Positions 1 through 6,865 of a stretch of 33,353 bases of DNA are shown piece by piece. The translations under genes and the position numbers were made by a program. The notes under the pieces are model-generated. The model worked only from the letters and a program-made list of their open reading frames with translations, did not search any database and was not told where the DNA came from. The stretch lies in the NCBI GenBank assembly GCA_018263435.1, contig JAANXD010000033.1:1-33353 (forward strand), in the 5' to 3' direction. Source of the DNA: Candidatus Scalindua arabica (GTDB lineage: Bacteria; Planctomycetota; Brocadiia; Brocadiales; Scalinduaceae). Each line of letters opens with the position of its first letter. The stretch's first letter is position 1.

Positions 1-56
1 CAGGGAAGGTGAAGTTGGGTATGACGTGTTGATGAAAGGAACGACAGGAGAATACA

Positions 57-1352
57 TTGAGATCACAAACTGTCTCACTAAAACTTTGTCAACTGAGTGA
101 ACAAGCGAAGGAACACCCTGACAGGGTGTTTACAACGCTACACCATTTGATTGACGTGGACTTTCTAAGGGAAGCTTACCGCAGTACCAATAAAAAGGCA
201 TCAGCGGGAGTTGATGAGGTTACATCAGCAGAATATGCTGCTAACCTAGAAACAAACTTAGAAGATCTCTGTCGCCGTTACAAAGAAGGAAACTATATAG
301 CTCCCCCGATGAAGCGGATATGGATAGAGAAGGAAGATAAAAGTCAACGTCCAATTGGAATTCCAGCCTTTGAAGATAAGATATTGCAAAGAGCAGTAAC
401 AATGCTTCTGGGAGCTATCTATGAGATTGATTTTTATGATTTTTCGTATGGCTTCCGGGAGGAACGTAGTGCTCACGATGCTGTAAAGGCGATAAGGAAT
501 GCCTGTTATGAAGAGAAAGTGCGAGTAATTATTGATGCGGATGTAACAAAATTCTTTGACAACATGTCGCATGGACGTATTCGGGAAATACTACGGATGC
601 GAATAAATGATGGCAAGATCATCCGCCTGATTGGTAAGTGGCTGAATGCTGGTGTAATTGAGAAAGATAACATTCATTATCCTACATGCGGCTCGCCTCA
701 AGGCGGCGTGATAAGCCCAATGATTGCTAATATTTTCCTTCACCATGTACTGGATGAGTGGTATGTTAACAAGGTGAAGCCAAGACTCAAAGGCTGCAGC
801 TTTCTTCTCAGGTTTGCAGATGACTTTGTGTTGGGCTGCGAATTTGAAGGTGATAGTCACCGACTAATGGAGGTGCTGCCTAAACGGTTCGAGAAGTATG
901 GATTAACAATCCATCCAGAGAAAAGCAAAGTGATTAGCTTCAAATGGCCAAGTAAGTTTAAGGCCAAAAGTGGTAATGGCACATTCGATTTTCTCGGATT
1001 TACTCACTACTGGGGCAAATCAAGAAATGGTACCTGGGTTATCAAACGAAAAACAATGAAAAAGCGACAGAGCCGGGCAATGCGCAATCTCTACCTATAT
1101 TGTCGTAATAATAAACATGACCCTATCAAAGAGCAATTTAAGCAACTATGCTCGAAACTTCATGGGCTTTACAATTATTATGGGATACGTAATAATTATA
1201 GGATGCTCCTAATGCTATTTGAGCATGTAAGGGAAAGTTGGCGAAGGTGGTTAGGTCGTCGTACGAGAGATGGGTATATTAGTTGGGCTAAGTTTGAGAA
1301 GTTTTTGAGTGTATGGAAGCTTCCACGACCCAGAATAACAAAAATGGTGTAA
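57..1352 (+). CDS. ltrA: Group II intron reverse transcriptase/maturase
   Basis: This 431-residue protein copies intron RNA into DNA during retrohoming and helps its own intron splice. An N-terminal region leads into RT motifs, including QRPIGIP (about residues 97-103), a YGFREERSAHDA stretch, SPQGGVISP (about 213-221) and the catalytic FADD box (253-256). FADD replaces the usual YADD. The C-terminal part, with a YYGIRNNYR-type segment and Trp/Arg-rich end, matches the maturase (GIIM, domain X) region. No HNH endonuclease domain follows, so integration probably relies on RT alone. The start is TTG at 57, chosen because an in-frame stop lies at 33-35 and an AGGAG sits at 46-50. The gene is intact. 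Family assignment is secure; the intron subclass was not determined. Confidence 0.93.
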   Translation: MRSQTVSLKLCQLSEQAKEHPDRVFTTLHHLIDVDFLREAYRSTNKKASAGVDEVTSAEYAANLETNLEDLCRRYKEGNYIAPPMKRIWIEKEDKSQRPIGIPAFEDKILQRAVTMLLGAIYEIDFYDFSYGFREERSAHDAVKAIRNACYEEKVRVIIDADVTKFFDNMSHGRIREILRMRINDGKIIRLIGKWLNAGVIEKDNIHYPTCGSPQGGVISPMIANIFLHHVLDEWYVNKVKPRLKGCSFLLRFADDFVLGCEFEGDSHRLMEVLPKRFEKYGLTIHPEKSKVISFKWPSKFKAKSGNGTFDFLGFTHYWGKSRNGTWVIKRKTMKKRQSRAMRNLYLYCRNNKHDPIKEQFKQLCSKLHGLYNYYGIRNNYRMLLMLFEHVRESWRRWLGRRTRDGYISWAKFEKFLSVWKLPRPRITKMV

Positions 1353-1412
1353 GCGTAGTTTGTCAGGTACATAGTCATACGTCGGAGATGTGCCAACGCT
1401 CTGATTACCGAG

Positions 1413-1476
1413 GAACCGTATGACTAAAAGGTCAAGTACGGGTCTGTGGGGAGCGTGGCGGAGTAATCCGCTGCTC
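1413..1476 (+). ncRNA. Group II intron domains V and VI
   Basis: Bases 1413-1444 fold as a domain V-like hairpin: a lower helix (1413-1420 with 1437-1444), a two-base bulge on the 3' side, and a short upper helix capped by an A-rich loop. Bases 1451-1476 fold as domain VI: GAGC (1451-1454) with GCTC (1473-1476), then GCGG (1458-1461) with CCGC (1468-1471), around a loop AGTAAT. The order and spacing after the maturase gene are as expected. The catalytic triad position, usually AGC, reads AAC here, opposite a G, leaving one unpaired step in the lower helix. This may reduce activity or reflect alternative pairing. Confidence 0.6.
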
Positions 1477-1544
1477 TTACCCGGAAGGTGTGATTTTTTT
1501 GTTCTTGATTGTGCCATGTAACTATATTATGTTATTCTCCGGTT

Positions 1545-2468
1545 ATGAAGAGAGTTGAGCTTGGAAAAACAGGTATTGAGGTTTCACGTCTTGGGATAGG
1601 GACAGGAACCGGGCTTCCGTCCGGTCACTGTGCTCAGGCGCTAATGGATAAGAAAGAATTAGCAAGGCTTCTCCTTTACGCCCTGGATCGCGGCATTAAT
1701 CTTTGGGATACTGCATTTCAGTACAATACTTATCCTCACATCAAAGAGGCATTGAGACAGGTCAGCCGTAAGGATGTTGTATTGACAACAAAATTCTCAG
1801 CGGCTAATGAGAAGGAGACAATCAGAGATTTCAATATTACACTTAAAGACTTAAATACTGATTACATTGATGTATGCCTGCTTCACGGTGTGAGGACAGA
1901 TACAGAATTACAAATGAGATCAGGCGCCTTTAATGCAATGGTAAAACTTAAAAAAGAAGGGAAGGTTCGTGCTGTAGGATTATCTTCACACGGTTTAGGT
2001 GCACTGAAATCCATCCTGGAAATGCCGGAGATAGACCTGGTATGGGCAAGAGTAAATTATTCAGGTCTCAATATGGATACCGGGTGTCTTGGGATGTATG
2101 ACCAGATGGCTTCGGTTTATTGGCTGAAGAAATGTTATAAACTTCTTCCGGAGGGGGTTAAATCACTTATTCGCCCCAAAGCCAATACTCAGCCTATACC
2201 GGAGGATGCGCATAAAGAGGTTACAGATACGCTTAAGCACATATACTCTCAGTCCAAAGGAATTGTAGGGATGAAGGTATTGGCAGAGGGGATGTTAAGG
2301 GAAGACGCGGAAAAAGCGATAAAATATGTGAATTCACTTCCTTTCGTTGATTCATTTATAATTGGCATGTTAAATAAGAAAGAAATCGACGAGAATTGTA
2401 GTATAGTAAACACTGGAATCCTCTCGAAAGAGAGGAATATGTCCATGCTTAATCCTCACAATGCATGA
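1545..2468 (+). CDS. Aldo/keto reductase
   Basis: This is a soluble NAD(P)H-dependent oxidoreductase of the aldo/keto reductase superfamily with a TIM-barrel fold. The N-terminal strand reads MKRVELGKTGIEVSRLGIG, as in many family members. The catalytic tetrad is visible as Asp in WDTA, Tyr in FQYN, Lys in TTKF and His in LLHG. The protein is 307 residues from the ATG at 1545, a normal family length. A longer reading from a TTG at 1509 adds 12 residues (MCHVTILCYSPV) that do not resemble the family, so the ATG is preferred. No C-terminal ferredoxin-like cysteines were seen. It stands alone between the intron and a toxin-antitoxin module; its substrate cannot be predicted. Confidence 0.9.
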   Translation: MKRVELGKTGIEVSRLGIGTGTGLPSGHCAQALMDKKELARLLLYALDRGINLWDTAFQYNTYPHIKEALRQVSRKDVVLTTKFSAANEKETIRDFNITLKDLNTDYIDVCLLHGVRTDTELQMRSGAFNAMVKLKKEGKVRAVGLSSHGLGALKSILEMPEIDLVWARVNYSGLNMDTGCLGMYDQMASVYWLKKCYKLLPEGVKSLIRPKANTQPIPEDAHKEVTDTLKHIYSQSKGIVGMKVLAEGMLREDAEKAIKYVNSLPFVDSFIIGMLNKKEIDENCSIVNTGILSKERNMSMLNPHNA

Positions 2469-2531
2469 ATCACTGAATCTCATAAGAAAATTAATTCGAC
2501 ATTAGTATACCGTAGCCATACACTTTCTCTC

Positions 2532-2540
2532 AGGAGGTGA
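2532..2540 (+). promoter_or_regulatory. Strong Shine-Dalgarno ahead of a 24-codon ORF
   Basis: AGGAGGTGA at 2532-2540 is a near-perfect anti-16S match, five bases before the ATG at 2546. It is stronger than most ribosome sites in the window and leads into a very short reading frame rather than directly into the antitoxin gene. Confidence 0.6.
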
Positions 2541-2545
2541 AAAAC

Positions 2546-2620
2546 ATGAAGACACAAGTATGTATAAGATTACCTGATAAGCTTAAAAAAAGAATTGAGG
2601 TAAAATTATGGATTCAATAA
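2546..2620 (+). CDS. 24-residue ORF, ribbon-helix-helix-like start (leader peptide or gene remnant)
   Basis: The predicted peptide begins MKTQVCIRLPDKLKKRIEV, which resembles the first strand and helix of ribbon-helix-helix antitoxins, then stops after KLWIQ. The strong ribosome site ahead of it suggests that it is or was translated. Its stop (2618-2620) lies 13 bases inside the start of the next gene (2608), so ribosomes finishing it could reinitiate on the antitoxin. It could be the stub of a lost CopG/ParD-like gene or a coupling leader. Function beyond that is unknown. Confidence 0.4.
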   Translation: MKTQVCIRLPDKLKKRIEVKLWIQ

Positions 2621-2793
2621 AAGAACAGATGACCAGGATTATTCGAGAGCAGCCGGATGATAGTTCTTATGATGAAATACTTCGTGAACTAGCCTTTGCC
2701 AGGATGATTGAACGAGGTTTGGAGGATTCTCAGTCAAAAAGAACAATAAGTAATGATGAGATGAAACATAGAATCAGAAGATGGCGGAAATAA
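2608..2793 (+). CDS. Type II antitoxin, partner of RelE/ParE toxin
   Basis: This 61-residue acidic-to-basic protein has the pattern of small antitoxins found immediately before RelE/ParE toxins (a PDDSSYDEILRELAFARM segment followed by a charged C-terminus with RRWRK). It should neutralise the toxin by binding and probably represses its own promoter. A GAGGT ribosome site lies 8 bases before the ATG, and the start overlaps the preceding 24-codon frame. Its last 13 bases overlap the toxin start, an arrangement typical of co-translated pairs. Identification rests mostly on context and overall similarity, not on a defined DNA-binding motif. Confidence 0.75.
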   Translation: MDSIKEQMTRIIREQPDDSSYDEILRELAFARMIERGLEDSQSKRTISNDEMKHRIRRWRK

Positions 2794-3077
2794 ATTGGAC
2801 GGATGAGGCCGAACGGTTGCTCAGGGATATCTTTGACTATGTTGCTCAAGATAGTCTTGATTCGGCAGTTCAAGCAGTTGAAGGTATATATGAAAAAGCA
2901 CAACTACTCCGTCAGTTCCCGGAAATGGGATACAGGTACGATAGAATTCCGAACAAGCATATTCGTGTTTTACTATACGGTCATTACAGAATTGCATATC
3001 TCGTCAAGGCTAATGAAGATATAGACATTTTAGGTGTGTTCCATGGAGCACTTGACATAGATCGTTACCTCTTTTAA
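2781..3077 (+). CDS. RelE/ParE family toxin
   Basis: This 98-residue protein matches the RelE/ParE fold: an N-terminal WTDEAERLLRDIFDYVAQDS helix segment, a LLRQFPEMGYRYD turn, and a C-terminal beta stretch IRVLLYGHYRIAYLVKAN followed by IDILGVFHGALDI. Family members either cleave mRNA on the ribosome (RelE) or poison gyrase (ParE); the sequence alone does not decide between them. It overlaps the antitoxin by 13 bases and begins with ATGGCGGAA. The module is intact. Confidence 0.88.
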   Translation: MAEINWTDEAERLLRDIFDYVAQDSLDSAVQAVEGIYEKAQLLRQFPEMGYRYDRIPNKHIRVLLYGHYRIAYLVKANEDIDILGVFHGALDIDRYLF

Positions 3078-3428
3078 TTATAATAAATGAATTTACGTAT
3101 TTTGCCTCAAATTGCTTGATTTTATAAGCAGAGTTTGTTATATCCCATCAAATTATAAGTGCACTGCAATGCGTCCCTACGATAGTACCAACAAAACAGT
3201 AAAGATAGTTATGAGAAATAAGAGTATGTCATCTGTAGAAAGGAAGTATTATGGAACTGCCGTTGCACTCACTCACTCACTCACTCACTCACTCACTCAC
3301 TCACTCACTCACTCACTCACTCACTCACTCACTCACTCACTCACTCACTCACTCACTCAAATAACACCCATCTATTAAATTTTCTATCAGTTTTATCTCT
3401 TGTTAAAGCTGTTATCTATAATCAAGGC
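3078..3428. other. Non-coding stretch between the RelE/ParE module and sagB
   Basis: No supportable gene was found. The stretch contains a long CACT microsatellite (3266-3359) and AT-rich flanks. The only long open frame encodes Thr-His-Ser-Leu repeats from the microsatellite and has no other recognisable content. Confidence 0.6.
3266..3359. repeat. Tetranucleotide microsatellite (CACT)23.5
   Basis: Ninety-four bases consist of perfect CACT repeats with no interruption. Four-base repeats of this length are prone to slipped-strand change, so copy number probably varies between cells or strains. It lies downstream of the toxin gene and upstream of a plus-strand terminator, in no clear gene. 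Confidence 0.97.
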
Positions 3429-3472
3429 CCGAAAGTGTACAGATTTTGTACTACATACTTTCGGTTTTTTTT
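3429..3472 (+). terminator. Rho-independent terminator for plus-strand transcripts
   Basis: CCGAAAGT (3429-3436) pairs with ACTTTCGG (3457-3464), immediately followed by eight T residues (3465-3472). It would end transcription from the toxin-antitoxin side. It overlaps the last codons of sagB on the opposite strand, and no T-run exists in the minus-strand direction. Confidence 0.75.
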
Positions 3473-5100
3473 AAATGATAGTATGGTGGTAGCGTAGTAA
3501 TTCTTTCATCCTCTAACGGTCCCCCGATGGTGAAATGATAGAGGCTCTGATAGGAATTGTCATCGAATCCTAATAGTTTATGGACTACATCATCAAAAAA
3601 GCATCCGATTCCCGTACCTCTAACTGAGTGTGCCTCAGCTTCGAGATAAAGAACCTGTCCAATCATTCCCGTTTCCCAGAAAAGCCGGCGGTATAGAAAT
3701 GGATATTTTTCGATATTATCCTTAAACTTCGCAATCATCCCGACAGAAAATGCTCCATTGCCTGCAATGTCCTGCTGGCAGCTTGCGAATATTGCTTCAC
3801 GCCTGAAATCTCCTTTTTGTAAAAGAAAAAGGGGTAGCATCTGGGGTGCATCATGAACCCTTTCCCAAAAGAAATATGGATGGCAATTATGCTTTATATC
3901 GGCAAGATCATTTTCGTTCCGAATTAAAAAATAGAGGCCGGAATCCAGGTCAACAACCCTGTGGACAAAAATGAGGAGATGAACAGAGATTTCACCCTGT
4001 TCCAGGTCAAAGGGAGCACTGTGGCTCCTGGGGATGGTCTTGTCCAGGATAGCAAAGAAATTTTTTCTTGTGATAGAGGTCTTTCCGTCATAATTCTGGG
4101 CGCTCCTTCTCTGTCGAATAACGCTTTCAGCTTTCATTGAAGGTGTTTCTTTCTCGAAATACTCATGATCTTTATAAAAATATGTCTCTTCGCCTGTCTC
4201 TGGTTTCTCGGTCGCAGAAGATACTTCATCAATAACATGCCAGTCCATGTGTTCCTTGCTTAACTGGTTTGGTTCCCCCTTGAACTGAATAGATTCAAAG
4301 TAAGTTATTATGTCGGGTGGCATCTCTTTATTGATAAGATTCTCTGTACTTTTATGTACAAAAAGCAGAAGGTCTGGCTCTTCCCTCTCAAACTCCTTCC
4401 ACCTGGTTTTTTGAAAACCCAGGATAATTTCCATATCTTTATTTGATAAAGAATTGAGGTAAGTCATTTTCCACCCTAAGAGATTTGCAGAGAAATTAAG
4501 GCAGGCCATCGCATGTCCTATATCATGATTACAGTAGCGAAATGCACGTTCGCCGTATTTCCAGGATTCTCTCCAGTATATGCTTGTAAGGCCGATGAGA
4601 AACCCATCTTGATTAAAATATTTCCTTATCTTCTGCCAGAACTGTTCATCAAATTCTGCTCTTGACTCAAGGACATGGAGCAGTGGGTTATAATGAAATA
4701 CCCCGCCGGAATTACTGTTTTCCTGTAAAGGGGGTAGGATAAGATGGGTCTCTGTAGGGTGCAGATTTCCACTTGAAGGGTTTATTCTGAGTGCCCATGA
4801 GGTTCCTGAGTATGATTTCCAGGCGGAGAGTCCCATAGATAGTTTCAAGAATAGCGCTATATTTTTTAAGGAAAAGGGTTGGAATTTATTATTCTTCCTT
4901 TCAAATAAATCAGAATAATTTGCTCCTTGATTGGTATTTGCAAGAGGAAGCTTTAAAGTATTTGTCTCTTCATAACTTCTAAAAGGGTCTGGCTCGTTAG
5001 CCCAATCAAGATAACCCGATGAGTTTGCCGGACGATCCGGGAGGTGTTTTGTTCTCTCGTGATATTCAATCACACTTTGCGAATGATTCTTTGTATTCAC
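3451..5100 (-). CDS. SagB/ThcOx-type dehydrogenase with two nitroreductase domains
   Basis: This 549-residue protein belongs to the flavin-dependent SagB/ThcOx group, whose best-known members oxidise azolines in peptide natural products. The first half contains NPSSGNLHPTE (107-117), a hallmark of the group. The second half restarts a nitroreductase fold near residue 330 with RQRRSAQNYDG and ends with RGTGIGCFFDD. Length fits the fused two-domain forms. It begins 9 bases after the CDP-alcohol phosphatidyltransferase gene ends, so it is the last gene of that operon. No cyclodehydratase or precursor peptide was seen, so a role in thiazole/oxazole formation is not supported. It may modify the product of the operon; that is inference. 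Confidence 0.85.
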   Translation of the reverse strand: MNTKNHSQSVIEYHERTKHLPDRPANSSGYLDWANEPDPFRSYEETNTLKLPLANTNQGANYSDLFERKNNKFQPFSLKNIALFLKLSMGLSAWKSYSGTSWALRINPSSGNLHPTETHLILPPLQENSNSGGVFHYNPLLHVLESRAEFDEQFWQKIRKYFNQDGFLIGLTSIYWRESWKYGERAFRYCNHDIGHAMACLNFSANLLGWKMTYLNSLSNKDMEIILGFQKTRWKEFEREEPDLLLFVHKSTENLINKEMPPDIITYFESIQFKGEPNQLSKEHMDWHVIDEVSSATEKPETGEETYFYKDHEYFEKETPSMKAESVIRQRRSAQNYDGKTSITRKNFFAILDKTIPRSHSAPFDLEQGEISVHLLIFVHRVVDLDSGLYFLIRNENDLADIKHNCHPYFFWERVHDAPQMLPLFLLQKGDFRREAIFASCQQDIAGNGAFSVGMIAKFKDNIEKYPFLYRRLFWETGMIGQVLYLEAEAHSVRGTGIGCFFDDVVHKLLGFDDNSYQSLYHFTIGGPLEDERITTLPPYYHLKKTESM

Positions 5101-5109
5101 TCTGTAATC

Positions 5110-5754
5110 TCAGCGATAGGCTATTTTATGAACAATCCAGTAAATGTTTGTTCCAACTGCCATAATCAGGAGAAACCATATCATTTGATTAAAGATAACA
5201 CTTAAGAGCATGATAATGTAGAAAAAGTCTTTGTTGTTCAGCTTATCAAGCATCTCCTTTGTTCCGGTATTCTTTTTACTATTACGACTGAAATATGTTG
5301 CCAGGAGGAGTGAGATAGTGATTCCTGTCATTGCAAAGAAACCTGCCATGATAACAAGGACAGAGCCCATCTTCATGTAGACCGCAATCGTAATCCCAAT
5401 GACGATTACAGCATTTACTATGGCATCCACTATTATGTCAAACTTCCAGCCAAATTCAGTCTCCATCTGCTTTAGTCGTGCAACCTCGCCGTCACATTGG
5501 TCAAACACGGTAGATAGAAAATATAACACACCGGCTATTATGGTATATGTGTGCGCTCCATGCGAAAAGAAGACAGCCGCAGCAATGCCAATTATCAGGC
5601 TTACAATAGTCACCTGGTTTGGTGTGACAGGTGTTCTTGATAGGAACCCGGAAATAAACCCCGATATCTTGCGGATTATAAATCTGTCAATTATCGGGCT
5701 GTCTGAGTATGAGCCTGGTGATTGATCAATTTTTTTTTCAGCTTCTAATTGCAT
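5110..5754 (-). CDS. CDP-alcohol phosphatidyltransferase family protein
   Basis: This 214-residue integral membrane enzyme displaces CMP from a CDP-linked head group or lipid. The family signature is complete: D85, DG at 88-89, AR at 92-93, G102, D106 and D110 (in DQCDGEVAR and GWKFDIIVD). Several hydrophobic segments follow (about 112-130, 135-153, 176-207), giving a multispanning protein. Its start overlaps the cytidylyltransferase gene by 10 bases, implying coupled translation. With that neighbour and the upstream aminotransferase, a likely role is transfer of an aminoethylphosphonate (or related) head group from CMP to a lipid alcohol. A di-myo-inositol-phosphate-type synthase pairing is an alternative. 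Confidence 0.85.
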   Translation of the reverse strand: MQLEAEKKIDQSPGSYSDSPIIDRFIIRKISGFISGFLSRTPVTPNQVTIVSLIIGIAAAVFFSHGAHTYTIIAGVLYFLSTVFDQCDGEVARLKQMETEFGWKFDIIVDAIVNAVIVIGITIAVYMKMGSVLVIMAGFFAMTGITISLLLATYFSRNSKKNTGTKEMLDKLNNKDFFYIIMLLSVIFNQMIWFLLIMAVGTNIYWIVHKIAYR

Positions 5755-6476
5755 TGTTCTAATCTTGGCAGTATTTCCCTTCTGGCCCTTTCTATATCCT
5801 CTTGAAAATCAATTTCAATCCATGGCAGATCTTCTACTCTTTCAAAACCAATCGTACAATGTGAAAGCAACTCGTGTAAGGAGTCTTCATATTCATTGTT
5901 AATTTTTCCTGTCTGCTCAAATTCTTCAAGTATAGTTTTAAGTTTGTGGCAATCATTTGCCGCAAGTTTCAAAAATCCTACACCTTCTCCCTTAAAATCA
6001 CAATCATAAGAAGAAACTTTGGAGATTCCGATTACTTTATCGCCTTTTACAAATAACATCATCTCTTCGCCAGTATCTTCGCAGTTTTCATCAAGCAGGA
6101 AACAACTTTTGTTACTTGATTCAGCTAACTTTGTGAGTAGCTTGTCATGATACAATACATCGGCATCCATAATCAGCACGTCATCATTCAACTCATCTCT
6201 GGCATACCATAGGGATAGGATACTTCCTTTCGTATATTGCTCGTTTTCTATATATTTTACATTAAAGCTGTTGTTATTGTTTTCGACTGTCTCTTTAATT
6301 TTTTCTTTTAAATGGCCGACAACAAAAACGATATCATTTATGCCCAGGAGAGATATTGTTTCAAGGTGTCTCTCCAGGAGGGTCTTTTCTCCGATTTTAA
6401 TAAGGCATTTGGGTATTATGTTTGTTACTGCCGACATCCTCTTCCCAACACCTGCTGCTAACATTATGACTTTCAT
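5745..6476 (-). CDS. Nucleotidyltransferase, PntC/LicC-like CMP-head-group activating enzyme
   Basis: This 243-residue protein has the NTP-transferase fold: an N-terminal LAAGVGKRM loop for nucleotide binding, PKCLIKIGEKTLLERHLE, and the metal-binding MDADVLY. The C-terminal WIEIDFQEDIERARRE segment is typical of small cytidylyltransferases acting on phosphocholine, aminoethylphosphonate or inositol phosphate. Neighbouring decarboxylase and transaminase genes favour 2-aminoethylphosphonate as substrate (PntC activity, forming CMP-AEP). In some bacteria PntC is fused to the transaminase; here the two are separate. It ends 10 bases inside the phosphatidyltransferase gene. Substrate assignment is inference from context. 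Confidence 0.8.
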   Translation of the reverse strand: MKVIMLAAGVGKRMSAVTNIIPKCLIKIGEKTLLERHLETISLLGINDIVFVVGHLKEKIKETVENNNNSFNVKYIENEQYTKGSILSLWYARDELNDDVLIMDADVLYHDKLLTKLAESSNKSCFLLDENCEDTGEEMMLFVKGDKVIGISKVSSYDCDFKGEGVGFLKLAANDCHKLKTILEEFEQTGKINNEYEDSLHELLSHCTIGFERVEDLPWIEIDFQEDIERARREILPRLEQCN

Positions 6477-6528
6477 TGTAGTATATCCTTATTAACATCT
6501 GAGGAAAGCAGGAAACTCAGGAAAAAGA

Positions 6529-6762
6529 TTAAAAAACAAATCTATTAAATACAAACATATCCAACCTGTGTTTGCCTATTTCCTGATTTTTGTAAGTTAT
6601 TGGTATTTCCCACTGTTTCTGATAGGGAATGTTACAAGCCTCGAATTCTATTGAAAGGGCTTTTTCATAGACTGATTCAAGAAAACCAGGGCCAAGGGAT
6701 TTATGTACGTTAATTGCCGCTGCAATGATTTTCTCTGTCAGTTCTTCATGCTCTAGTTCCAT
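6529..6762 (-). pseudogene. Truncated GxxExxY protein gene
   Basis: The first 70 or so residues match the GxxExxY family, including the name-giving GPGFLESVYEKAL and HRLDMFVFN. Family members are about 125 residues; this one stops at residue 77, just where the conserved nuclease-like half (VENKVIVELKA-type) should begin. No continuation was found in other frames before the cytidylyltransferase gene. It sits between two biosynthetic genes on the same strand, so it probably inserted and then decayed. A TGTGTTCCTTAGCGG remnant at 6846-6860 resembles the flanking repeat of the second GxxExxY locus at 24 kb. Confidence 0.75.
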
Positions 6763-6806
6763 TATTTTTCATTTTTGAGGGAAGTGGGAAGTTTATGAAG
6801 AAGCTT

Positions 6807-6823
6807 TAGAAAACAATTTTCTA
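6807..6823. other. Small hairpin between the transaminase and GxxExxY fragment
   Basis: TAGAAAA (6807-6813) pairs with TTTTCTA (6817-6823), with weaker outer pairing AAGAAG/CTTCTT. There is no clear T-run in the minus direction, so terminator function is doubtful; it could attenuate transcription between the two halves of the operon. Confidence 0.3.
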
Positions 6824-6865
6824 GTTTTCTTCTTCCTGTAATTCCTGTGTTCCTTAGCGGTATTT

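Larger units (their letters stand above)
1..1482 (+). mobile_element. Group II intron, 3' part (5' end outside window)
   Basis: The intron-encoded reverse transcriptase/maturase is followed within about 60 bases by hairpins that can be folded as group II domains V and VI, and then by an end near 1482. The 5' splice site and domains I-III would lie upstream of base 1, so only part of the element is visible. The next gene, an aldo/keto reductase, starts about 60 bases after the inferred 3' end, so the intron sits in an intergenic position, as many bacterial group II introns do. The exact 3' boundary is inferred from the position of domain VI and was not confirmed by an exon junction. Confidence 0.75.

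Noticed and set aside
3266-3359. CRISPR-like array
   Set aside because: The repeat unit is four bases with no spacers, so it is a microsatellite.
3112-3378. Open frame encoding Thr-His-Ser-Leu repeats
   Set aside because: It exists only because the 4-base microsatellite happens to be open in that frame; the flanking residues show no family and no good ribosome site.
3451-5100. Thiazole/oxazole-modified peptide cluster around sagB
   Set aside because: No YcaO cyclodehydratase, leader-binding protein or precursor peptide was found nearby; the gene's neighbours are head-group enzymes.
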